Shown here: positions 8,716 to 15,889 of the stretch, one piece after another
How positions within the stretch are numbered: the first letter of the stretch is position 1
Layout of the letters: each line of letters begins with the position of its first letter
Assembly: GCF_001602095.1 (NCBI RefSeq)
Contig: NZ_CP014991.1
Location: 310,001-374,000 of the forward strand
DNA length: 64,000 nucleotides
Direction of reading: 5' to 3'
Source: Helicobacter himalayensis
GTDB taxonomy: Bacteria; Campylobacterota; Campylobacteria; Campylobacterales; Helicobacteraceae
Made by a program: the position numbers and the translations under genes
Notes under the pieces: generated by a model
Seen by the model: only the letters and a program-made list of their open reading frames with translations
What the model was told of the DNA's origin: nothing
The model's database searches: none

Positions 8716-11011
8716 ATTCGGAATTAAGCAAGGAGATAATAAATGGATTGTAACCGCTTTTGATAATTCTAAAACAAGAGATAAGAAGTATGGTCGCAAC
8801 GCTACTTCTTTTACAAAAGAGGCTCACTCTTCAAACTCAACCAACATTCTACCACAAAAAACACACCTTGAAAAGCAAGATTATACACAGGCACAAGAAC
8901 TATGGCTAAAAACCTTTAATCTTAAAAGCTTAGAACAAGATTTTATTCCAAACTTTGAGCTAGAAGTAAAAGAGGCTTTAAGTCCGATTTTGAAAGATAA
9001 AGAGATAAGGCTAGGAAAGGGCAGTTTTATAAAGCTTTACCAAAGGGATAGATTAGAGTTTTTGCCCTTTATTAAAGAGACGCTAGAGAATCCAAATGTA
9101 ATAGTTAAGCAAGTTGATGGTGCTTTGATTTTTGCTAAAACATTAAAAGAAAAAATATTTTTTGTGAATGTAAGTCGTGATTATGCAGAGAGCTTTAAGG
9201 GATTATCATTAGCACCTAAAAAAGAGGCAAATTTGATTAATAAATTAGAACACGCTAAAGAAGTAATTTATAACGCGTTAGATTCCAAACTTCGGGATTC
9301 CACAGCCCAACAAGCTTTTACAGACGTCCTATCCTCAGCCAACAAATCTAACGAGGATATTTTACCACAAAAAACATCAGATTCTTTAACAAAACAAGAG
9401 GAAAGCTTAAGGGCGTTATTGACAAACTTTAGAAAAGCAAACAGCGAATATGCAGACATAAAGAAGCGATTAAATGATAAGCTTACAAAAGCAATTTTTT
9501 TAGATAAGCCTAAAAAAAGCACAATAAATTCTATGCGAAGCATTGAAGAGTGGAAAAATGCAGTGCTAGATAAGCAGTGGGTAAATTCAATTCAAGGGCT
9601 AGAAAATACGATTTTTGCAAAGTTTAATCCACAAATGCAAGAAGCAACGCAGACTTTAATGATTTTCCGCGCGCTTGAAAGACATATAAAAAGCAACAAT
9701 GGAATTAGCACAATCAATCTAAGTAAAGCCTTAAAAGATATTGAGAGCTTAGAAGCCTTGCCTTTACACCCAAAGGCACAAAACGCGCTTAATATCTTTA
9801 AAGAACTTGCAAATATTTATCAATTTGCAAATAAAATAAGCGGAGCAAAAGGCTATAAAAGCGCAAGCGGGAACGGGGCTTTAAGCACGACTTTAGAGGG
9901 CAGGGCAAGAGTATTTTTAACTAATAAACTTTTTAAAGGCCTTTTCTTTAGAGTGCCTTATATTGGAGATAAAGACGCGGTTTTGTTTCACTTAAAAAAA
10001 GCAGTGCGAGAGCTAAAATACCCAAGAGCGATAACTTTGGATATATTAGACAATCCGACATTTACAACGCCAAGTCCCAAAAGCCCGATAAATCCAAAGG
10101 GCGAAGCCTTTATAAATGATGAAGTAAAAAGAGATATAAGCGAGTTTGCAAGTAATGAAAGTGTGCTAAAAGACGAGATTATACACAAACGCGCGGAAAT
10201 TGAAAGCCAAAACACAGAGCTTTTAAACGCGGGCGAAGTTTTACAAGCCTTGCAAAAAGATAAAGTGATTTATAGCAAAGTGGGAAGCGGAAGTGTAACA
10301 AAAGAGGATTTAGCAGAGATACAAAGTATTTTAAAAGAGCTAGAGAGACGCGAGGGAATAATTGCAGACTTTGGAACAAACTATGCAGAATTTTACCACA
10401 AAGGCGCAGAGGCACTCAAGCACTTACTAAGCACAAAAGAGGGGCAAGTGCAAGGCGCGTTTTATCGCAAAGACTTAGAAGAGTTAAGCGGAAGCGGAGA
10501 CATTAGCATTGTTTGGGGAGAGATTACAGATAAGGCTAACCACAAAGGCTATGGACTAGCGCATATAATAGATAAGCACGGAAGCGAGTTTGAAAATATA
10601 CCCCAAAGACTCAATGAGATTATCACACAAGGTGAAATAGAAAAAGATAGACTAGGTAGATTAACGATTAAAAAAGATGGGTTTAGAGTAGGATTAAAGG
10701 CAAATTGGAAAGGTAAGCCAACAAATAAGTGGATAGTAACAGCTTATTATGACGAGAAGTCGCTAAGTTTATCCACTGCTAGCGACTTTACAAAAGGGGA
10801 GACTCTCCCTTTCAACTCTAAAGAGATTATAACACAACAAGAGCTAACGCACAATACACCAAAAGTATTTGATATGGGAGAAATAAAAATAAACGATTAT
10901 GATGATTTTTTATATTATGCGAAGTTAGCGGGATTTGATTTAAGCAAAAATAAGAACGCTAAAGAAATACACAAAGCCCTTTTAGCTCAAATTGATAAGT
11001 TAGAGTGCTAA
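8708..11011 (+). CDS. phage polyvalent protein fragment, C-terminal part with two further BECR-type domains
   Basis: Coding starts at 8708 (WNKFGIKQGDNKWIVTAF), the direct continuation of the previous fragment; deleting one T in AGGTTGG at 8705-8710 restores one frame. The first start codon in this frame is only at 8990 (TTG), with no ribosome site, so the 280 bases before it are coding without a start. It completes domain two of the upstream fragment, then has a third nuclease-like domain (IRLGKGSFIKLYQRDR to about 9280), a long helical region (9400-10350) and a fourth domain (FGTNYAEFYHKG, GAFYRKDLEELSG, GLAHIIDKH, NKWIVTAYYDE) closely matching the second. The tail after 10860 is short and helical. 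As one protein the remnant would exceed 1,300 residues. Function: probably an effector delivered with phage DNA; inferred from domain families. Confidence 0.7.
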   Translation, partial: WNKFGIKQGDNKWIVTAFDNSKTRDKKYGRNATSFTKEAHSSNSTNILPQKTHLEKQDYTQAQELWLKTFNLKSLEQDFIPNFELEVKEALSPILKDKEIRLGKGSFIKLYQRDRLEFLPFIKETLENPNVIVKQVDGALIFAKTLKEKIFFVNVSRDYAESFKGLSLAPKKEANLINKLEHAKEVIYNALDSKLRDSTAQQAFTDVLSSANKSNEDILPQKTSDSLTKQEESLRALLTNFRKANSEYADIKKRLNDKLTKAIFLDKPKKSTINSMRSIEEWKNAVLDKQWVNSIQGLENTIFAKFNPQMQEATQTLMIFRALERHIKSNNGISTINLSKALKDIESLEALPLHPKAQNALNIFKELANIYQFANKISGAKGYKSASGNGALSTTLEGRARVFLTNKLFKGLFFRVPYIGDKDAVLFHLKKAVRELKYPRAITLDILDNPTFTTPSPKSPINPKGEAFINDEVKRDISEFASNESVLKDEIIHKRAEIESQNTELLNAGEVLQALQKDKVIYSKVGSGSVTKEDLAEIQSILKELERREGIIADFGTNYAEFYHKGAEALKHLLSTKEGQVQGAFYRKDLEELSGSGDISIVWGEITDKANHKGYGLAHIIDKHGSEFENIPQRLNEIITQGEIEKDRLGRLTIKKDGFRVGLKANWKGKPTNKWIVTAYYDEKSLSLSTASDFTKGETLPFNSKEIITQQELTHNTPKVFDMGEIKINDYDDFLYYAKLAGFDLSKNKNAKEIHKALLAQIDKLEC

Positions 11012-11014
11012 AAA

Positions 11015-11029
11015 TTTAACCCTTATAAT
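11015..11029 (+). promoter_or_regulatory. putative phage-gene promoter, copy 1
   Basis: The 14-mer TTTAACCCTTATAA at 11015-11028 runs into a TATAAT -10 hexamer (11024-11029) about 50 bases before the gene at 11079. The same 14-mer recurs at 12685, also about 50 bases before a gene start. No matching -35 is obvious. Confidence 0.4.
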
Positions 11030-11078
11030 TTTTTAAAAAATATTTTAGAGTTTCTTTAAAATTTTAAAGGAACTCGCA

Positions 11079-11660
11079 ATGATTCCACGCACTGAAAAAC
11101 GATTTATCGGAAATAATGATGAAAAAAGGCTTTGGACTTATCATTATACACATACACAAAACGCGCCTAAAGTAATAAATTTTAACAATCCTAACAGGTA
11201 TTCTGTTGATGTAGTATGCGCGCTTAATGCAGGCAGTGGAGACACAAACCCGACAAGCTACGAAAGCCCGAGACTTTGGGACGCAAATATTACTTACACA
11301 CAATATTTATACACAAACGCAGGCAGATTAGGCACAAATATAACCCTACTTCATAACAATAGATTAATTTTAATGGCAGGCGGAGGCGCAGGCACAAGAG
11401 CGGGACAAGTCCTTGCAAGTCGCGGGATTCACAGGTGGGAACATAGAAAAAGATTCTTAGGCATTAAATATAAAAAAGAACAAAGAGAAAGCATAGGTGC
11501 GTGGAGTCATAACGCAGTCCCGCACTGCAGACAAGAGGGCGAAAAGGTTACATATATTTTAACCTTGCAACCAAATCAAAGCGCGCAAATTACTTTCTCA
11601 TATCATCAAGCAAGCGACAGCCCCTTTAAAGGCTCTATTACTTTAAGCGCGTATTATTAA
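11079..11660 (+). CDS. hypothetical phage protein, Gly-rich structural-like
   Basis: I do not recognise the family. The 193-residue product is beta-strand-rich and has no signal peptide or membrane helix. A central LILMAGGGAGTRAG segment is flanked by aromatic and Asn-rich strands, and the C-terminus (QITFSYHQ, ITLSAYY) looks like the last strands of a beta-sandwich. That suggests a virion surface or fibre-associated protein. The ATG follows AAAGGAA at a good distance, and a promoter-like element lies about 50 bases upstream, shared with the gene at 12750. It is the first gene of a run of small phage genes. Confidence 0.65.
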   Translation: MIPRTEKRFIGNNDEKRLWTYHYTHTQNAPKVINFNNPNRYSVDVVCALNAGSGDTNPTSYESPRLWDANITYTQYLYTNAGRLGTNITLLHNNRLILMAGGGAGTRAGQVLASRGIHRWEHRKRFLGIKYKKEQRESIGAWSHNAVPHCRQEGEKVTYILTLQPNQSAQITFSYHQASDSPFKGSITLSAYY

Positions 11661-11673
11661 AAGGAGAAAGGGA

Positions 11674-12084
11674 ATGCGAGAGGTGATTTTTGAAAAAAAC
11701 GCAAAAATTTATTATCACAATAGATATGGGAAAATAGAGCATATCGCAAGCTTAGAAGCTAATAAAGCGCACTTTGTCCCCACAACAGACAAATATATAA
11801 GGGCTTTTATAGATGATTGTAAGCAAGTGTTTATTTATGAGGGCAGTGGCGTTTTACCATTAAGCGAAGTGCAAAAATATGATTTTAAAAACCTAAACAT
11901 AACTTATTTAGACTTCTATATGCAAGAAGGGCATTTTCATTCTAAAATCTCTTTTAAACAAAGAAAGCTCATAAAGGAATTTTGCGAAGTTTATGAAAAT
12001 AACGAGGAACTAAGCTACACAATTTACCCACCTTTTTACGAGGAAAAACTAAGGGAAGTGTTAGGAATAGTAAGGGAATATTAA
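11674..12084 (+). CDS. hypothetical phage protein, 136 residues
   Basis: No family recognised. It starts 13 bases after the previous gene with AAAGGAGAAAGGG just upstream and ends abutting the GTG of the next gene, so the three are co-transcribed. The product is mixed alpha/beta and rich in Tyr, Lys and Glu, soluble, with no repeats. Its position directly before a terminase-small-subunit-like gene suggests a packaging or head-related role, but nothing in the sequence proves it. Confidence 0.6.
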   Translation: MREVIFEKNAKIYYHNRYGKIEHIASLEANKAHFVPTTDKYIRAFIDDCKQVFIYEGSGVLPLSEVQKYDFKNLNITYLDFYMQEGHFHSKISFKQRKLIKEFCEVYENNEELSYTIYPPFYEEKLREVLGIVREY

Positions 12085-12672
12085 GTGATAGCTAATAAAA
12101 ACGAAATTAAGGCTTTTTATCTTACTCACAATCTAAGTATAAAAGAAGTCGCAGAGCATTTTAAGGTCAGTTATCGAACCTTAGCCCACTGGGTGAAAAG
12201 TGAAAAGTGGGAAAAGGGTGGCGCGGTGAAAGATATACCGACAAAAGAAAATCCTATTTTTAAAGAAAATGCAAATAAAGTGCTTAATATCGCACAAATC
12301 AAGCTTAAAAATGAAATAAATTCTAAGCTTGTGGATATAGAGCTAGAAGACACAATAAGGGCAAATTTATTAGAAAGTAGTGTAGATGAAATCTTAGTGC
12401 AAGTGATGAGTCTAAACTACATACAAAAAAACATCGCTTTAAGCGCGGTGATTGCAAAGGATTCACTTTTAAGATTGCAAGCTTATAACCAAAGAGAGCC
12501 TAAGCCACAAAACGAGCCTTTAATTGTAGCGTGTGCAGAAAAATGCGCAAATCTTTTTATAAATATGCAAAACGCACTTTATGGTAAAAATATCTCAAAT
12601 GAAAAAGACAATATCAACGACTTAAGCAACCTTAGCATAGCAGAATTAAAACTTATTTTAGACAAAGTGTAA
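12085..12672 (+). CDS. phage terminase small subunit-like HTH protein
   Basis: The 195-residue product opens with a helix-turn-helix: LSIKEVAEHFKVSYRTLAHWVKSEKW (first part LSIKEVAEHF, recognition helix SYRTLAHWV), the pattern seen at the N-terminus of many small terminase subunits that bind the packaging site. The rest is helical with charged segments, suited to oligomerisation. It starts at a GTG immediately after the TAA of the previous gene, so translation is probably coupled. No large terminase subunit is present nearby, so packaging by this remnant alone is not possible. An alternative is a simple DNA-binding regulator. Confidence 0.55.
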   Translation: MIANKNEIKAFYLTHNLSIKEVAEHFKVSYRTLAHWVKSEKWEKGGAVKDIPTKENPIFKENANKVLNIAQIKLKNEINSKLVDIELEDTIRANLLESSVDEILVQVMSLNYIQKNIALSAVIAKDSLLRLQAYNQREPKPQNEPLIVACAEKCANLFINMQNALYGKNISNEKDNINDLSNLSIAELKLILDKV

Positions 12673-12684
12673 AGGGCTAGATTT

Positions 12685-12698
12685 TTTAACCCTTATAA
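12685..12698 (+). promoter_or_regulatory. putative phage-gene promoter, copy 2
   Basis: An exact second copy of TTTAACCCTTATAA, here 50 bases before the ATG at 12750 and preceded by AAGGG (12672-12676), which could pair with CCCTT to form a small stem. Its recurrence in the same position relative to a downstream gene suggests a shared control signal of the phage module. Confidence 0.4.
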
Positions 12699-12749
12699 AA
12701 AAATTAAAAATTTTACATAATGCGCAAATCTTAAAAAAAAGGAGCAGGA

Positions 12750-13109
12750 ATGAAACAAAGAGTCCATTTTTTAACATACCTTGTTAAAAATACAATTTAT
12801 TTTACCAAAGATATTAACGAGGCTGTTGTGGTGATACCGGAAAATGCAGAAGTTACGCACATTAGCTTTGAAGTAGAGGAGGCAAACGCGCAAGGTAGCT
12901 TAGCAGATATTGGTTACGCAAATGACCCGACAGCATTAGCAAGTGGTATTGATTGCTCAGTAGTTGGCACGCATATTATTAATAAAGTTTTTACAACTAC
13001 CAAGAACGAGGAAATTTGGGTAAGAACATCAGTTAATAGGGACGTAGGAGGTGGCGCAAATTTACGCATTGCTTATTATCTACCTAGCACAACGATTTTA
13101 GAACTCTAA
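12750..13109 (+). CDS. hypothetical phage protein, structural-like
   Basis: 119 residues, no family recognised. It is almost entirely beta-strand-forming, with a Gly-rich turn (VNRDVGGGANLRIAYYLP) near the C-terminus; this strand-Gly-strand ending resembles that of the protein at 11079 (both close on an aromatic strand). That fits a small virion decoration or fibre protein. AAAGGAGCAGG precedes the ATG, and the repeated promoter-like element lies about 50 bases further up. It ends 10 bases before the next small gene. Confidence 0.6.
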   Translation: MKQRVHFLTYLVKNTIYFTKDINEAVVVIPENAEVTHISFEVEEANAQGSLADIGYANDPTALASGIDCSVVGTHIINKVFTTTKNEEIWVRTSVNRDVGGGANLRIAYYLPSTTILEL

Positions 13110-13119
13110 GGAAAGAGAT

Positions 13120-13470
13120 ATGCAAGAGGAACTTTTAGAGGAGAGGGAAAGCGAGGAAAACCCCGCTCTGCAAGAGGAGACGCAAGAGCTAGAAAACTCA
13201 CGCGAGATTGTTAGCAAGCTAGAAAGCGAGCTTGAACAAAATATGCAAAGTTTTGAAAAGGACTTTGCGAAATTTTGCGCCAAAGAAGTGGAAAATAACC
13301 CGAGCTTAGAAGAGCTTTTTTTTGATGATAAAGAGAAGTTATTCTGCCTTTTTTTTCTTGCGATTGTGGGGCGTTGTTGTTTTAGTCAAATTTTAGACAA
13401 AAAGTTTTACAATGGCGTGCTTTACTTCGTCAAAACTACCACACAAAGGACTTCAAAATGCAACTTTTAG
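13120..13470 (+). CDS. hypothetical small acidic protein at the end of the phage block
   Basis: 116 residues. The first 70 are strongly acidic and form a likely coiled coil (EELLEERESEENP, SKLESELEQNMQSFEKDF); the end is hydrophobic and Cys-containing. The Glu-rich half resembles scaffold-like or head-associated small phage proteins only in composition. It overlaps the FkbM methyltransferase start by 13 bases. The hydrophobic C-terminal third may be sequence from the island junction rather than original gene. Function unknown. Confidence 0.5.
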   Translation: MQEELLEERESEENPALQEETQELENSREIVSKLESELEQNMQSFEKDFAKFCAKEVENNPSLEELFFDDKEKLFCLFFLAIVGRCCFSQILDKKFYNGVLYFVKTTTQRTSKCNF

Positions 13471-14214
13471 AAAAAGTTTTTTTAAAATTTTTTAGGCTTT
13501 GGGCTTCATTAGAGTTTGGAAAAATCAGAAAAGAATTTGACTTATGGCAGGCAAAAAACACCGACATAAAAAGTTACAGCCAATACAAGCAGGATTTATT
13601 TGTGCTTTTTTATTATCGTAAAGATTCTGGTAAAAACCGCTTTTTTATCGATATTGGCGCAAATGATGGAATCTCTTTGAGTAATACTTATGCTTTGGAG
13701 CAAGATAATTCTTGGGGGGGGGGGGATACTTATAGAAGCTGATAATGCAGTCTTTCAAGCTCTTCTTAAAAATCGCCCAAATCCAAAAACTGCCAAATAC
13801 AATGTTGCTATTTACAATAAAGACAAACAAATTAAATTTATGCAAATCTCAGGTTACGCGCAGATGTTAAGTGGCATTATAAGCGAATACGATCCGCACC
13901 ACCTTAAGCGCATAGAGAATGAAATAACACAATATGGTGGAAGTTATGAGATTTTTGAAATGCAGGGCATACGCTTTGATACGCTTATGCATAAACACCC
14001 AGATATTACGCGCATTGATTACCTTTCTGTCGATGTGGAGGGCGGAGAAAAAAGCATTTTAGAATCTATTGATTTTAATGCCTATCATATCCAACTAATT
14101 GGCGTTGAAAATAACTATAAAGATTCGTGGATAAAAAATTTTCTTTCAAAACAGGGTTATAGAAAAATAATCGAGCTAGGCTGTGATGAGTTTTATGAGA
14201 AAATACCTAATTAG
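13458..14214 (+). CDS. FkbM-family methyltransferase, phase-variable, currently frame-shifted OFF
   Basis: SAM-dependent methyltransferase of the FkbM type, which O-methylates sugars or small molecules. It starts at the ATG at 13458 with AAAGGA upstream. The first part carries the QDLFVLFYY and FIDIGANDGIS SAM-binding motif; the second carries ILIEADN, RFDTLMHKH and IDYLSVDVEGGE, the conserved FkbM core. The two halves are in different frames, joined by a run of 12 G's at 13714-13725. With 11 (or 14) G's the frame would be continuous and give about 251 residues; with 12 the product stops shortly after the tract. The homopolymer therefore acts as an on/off contingency switch. It probably modifies a surface glycan, by analogy with Helicobacter and Campylobacter loci. 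Confidence 0.85.
13714..13725 (+). repeat. poly-G(12) contingency tract
   Basis: Twelve consecutive G's inside the FkbM methyltransferase, at the exact junction of its two reading frames. Slipped-strand changes here switch the gene on or off. Confidence 0.95.
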
Positions 14215-14325
14215 CGCTTATTAAGCACTTTATAAAAGCTTATTTTCCGCAATCTTAACACTGCCAAAGTGGCAAAAATCACTCTTGCTTGAAGCTTTTA
14301 TGATGCAGTGGCGAGCAAATCAAAC

Positions 14326-15114
14326 TTAGCGTTTCAATCCATTCACCGTCTGCAACATAGAATCTGCTGTTTGGATACTCTTTGAGTTTGCCTCATAGGC
14401 GCGCTGACCGGTGATTAAATCCGTCATTTCCTCTACAAGCTTGACATTGCTAAGCTCTATAAAGCCCTGTCGTAGCTGCCCAAATCCATCAATGCCCGGC
14501 ACGCCAGCGATTGGCTCGCCTGATGCGTTGGTATTGATGAAAAGATTATCACCCAAAGAATGCAAGCCAGCCGGATTGATGAAATTTACAATCTCAATTT
14601 GCCCTAGCACATTGATTTCAGTTTGATTACCCTCTTTGACACTGATTGTGCCATCTGTGCCGATGTTTATTTCTGTGGTGTTTTCAGGCAGTGTGATATT
14701 TGGCACGAGCAAATAACCATCAGAATTTACCAAATTCCCCTCGTTATCGATTTTAAAGCTCCCTGCGCGTGTGTAGGCGATATTGCCATCAGGAAGCTGT
14801 ATTTGAAAAAATCCATTTCCTGTAATTGCAATATCAAGGTTATTTTCCGTCTCTTTTGGGTGTCCTTGTGAAAACATCTTTTGCACCGAGATTGGGCGCA
14901 CACCCACACCTACTTCAATGCCTGTTGGCGAAATTGTCGTCTCACTCGTGCTTGTGCCCGCATACTGCAAAACTTGATAAAACAAATCCGCAAACTCTGC
15001 GCGTTGTTTCTTGTAGCCGATTGTATTGACATTAGCGATATTATTTGAAGTTGTATCAATCTGCAACTGCTGCCCGATCATTCCCGTAGTAGCAGTATAA
15101 AGCGATCTCATCAT
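14326..15114 (-). CDS. flgG: flagellar distal rod protein FlgG
   Basis: Axial protein of the flagellar rod, 262 residues, normal length. The N-terminus MRSLYTATTGMIGQQLQIDTTSNNIANVNT (key parts: LYTATTGM, SNNIANVNT) is the conserved rod/hook signature, and the C-terminal LTTGQRAYEANSKSIQTADSM-type coil is present (here DLITGQRAYEAN and IQTADSMLQTV). AAGGAG precedes the ATG. The internal strand ITGNGFFQIQLPDG is typical of FlgG/FlgE. It stands alone, divergent from the TRIC channel gene, with a sigma70-like promoter rather than an obvious sigma54 site upstream. Confidence 0.96.
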   Translation of the reverse strand: MMRSLYTATTGMIGQQLQIDTTSNNIANVNTIGYKKQRAEFADLFYQVLQYAGTSTSETTISPTGIEVGVGVRPISVQKMFSQGHPKETENNLDIAITGNGFFQIQLPDGNIAYTRAGSFKIDNEGNLVNSDGYLLVPNITLPENTTEINIGTDGTISVKEGNQTEINVLGQIEIVNFINPAGLHSLGDNLFINTNASGEPIAGVPGIDGFGQLRQGFIELSNVKLVEEMTDLITGQRAYEANSKSIQTADSMLQTVNGLKR

Positions 15115-15193
15115 AATTCACTCCTTGAAACTTGCTTTTTTTGCGCTTAAAAGAAAAAATTCCTAATTTTTATTTATCTATAAAGCAAAAGCA

Positions 15194-15223
15194 ATTATAA
15201 TGCCGCTTTTATCCCCCGTGCAA
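15194..15223 (-). promoter_or_regulatory. promoter of flgG, overlapping a divergent promoter
   Basis: On the minus strand TTGCAC (15218-15223) and TATAAT (15194-15199) are separated by 18 bases, a near-consensus sigma70 promoter about 80 bases before flgG. On the plus strand another TATAAT (15196-15201) overlaps it, about 40 bases before the TRIC gene, so the two genes may compete for polymerase. Confidence 0.5.
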
Positions 15224-15238
15224 AAATAAGGCTAAAAA

Positions 15239-15886
15239 ATGACTATCGATGATGCCACCTTACTAACTTGGCTTTTTGTGCTTGGCATCTCTGTGGAAGC
15301 GATAACCGGAGCGCTTGCGGCTGGGCGGCATAATATGGATTTATTTGGTGTGATGTTTATCGCGCTAGTGACTGCCATAGGTGGGGGCTCGATACGCGAT
15401 GTGTTGCTAGGGCATTACCCGCTTACTTGGGTAGAGCGCCCGCAGTATGTGGTATTAATTTGTGTTATCGCCATTCTTACAACAAGGATTCCAAAAACAC
15501 TGGTGCGCTTTGAGAAGCTCTTTTTAAGCCTTGATGCGCTGGGGCTTGTTGTTTTTAGCATTATCGGCGCGCAGGTGGCGATGGAGGGCGATTATGGCTT
15601 TATCATTGCGGTGAGTTCTGCGTGCATTACAGGGATTTTTGGCGGAATCTTGCGTGATATTTTTTGCAATCGCATTCCCCTTGTTTTCCAAAAAGAGCTG
15701 TATGCGGGCGTGGCGATGATAGCAGCGAGTTTGTATTATATACTTGTGAAATTTGCAGGAATGGATTCTCTCTTTGCAGTGATAGTTACGCTTATTTTTG
15801 GGACACTTTTGCGTCTTTTTGCGATTCGCTACAAGCTTGATTTGCCGACATTTTCTTATGATGAACACACACAAAATAAAGGATAA
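15239..15886 (+). CDS. TRIC (UPF0126/YadS-like) cation channel family membrane protein
   Basis: 215 residues with about seven hydrophobic segments in two homologous halves. Each half has the family motif: [15 protein letters not shown] in the first and [16 protein letters not shown] in the second, with the Lys/Arg-gated pore helices around them. Proteins of this family are prokaryotic relatives of the trimeric intracellular cation channels. It ends four bases before dnaX and is divergent from flgG. Physiological role unknown. Confidence 0.88.
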   Translation: MTIDDATLLTWLFVLGISVEAITGALAAGRHNMDLFGVMFIALVTAIGGGSIRDVLLGHYPLTWVERPQYVVLICVIAILTTRIPKTLVRFEKLFLSLDALGLVVFSIIGAQVAMEGDYGFIIAVSSACITGIFGGILRDIFCNRIPLVFQKELYAGVAMIAASLYYILVKFAGMDSLFAVIVTLIFGTLLRLFAIRYKLDLPTFSYDEHTQNKG

Positions 15887-15889
15887 TCT

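Larger units (their letters stand above)
6957..13457 (+). mobile_element. prophage or mobile-element remnant
   Basis: Between the broken histidine kinase and the FkbM methyltransferase lies a block of phage-type genes, all on the plus strand: a decayed polyvalent protein with several phage BECR-nuclease domains, a Gly-rich structural-like protein, a small unknown, a terminase-small-subunit-like HTH protein, another structural-like protein and a small acidic protein. No integrase, transposase, portal, large terminase or capsid gene is present, so it is a remnant. The left edge falls at about 6957-6991, inside the kinase fragment; the right edge is approximate. No flanking direct repeat was identified. 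Confidence 0.7.

Noticed and set aside
13458-13742. Short methyltransferase frame as a separate gene
   Set aside because: It is the first half of the FkbM gene before the poly-G tract; the motif order continues in the next frame.
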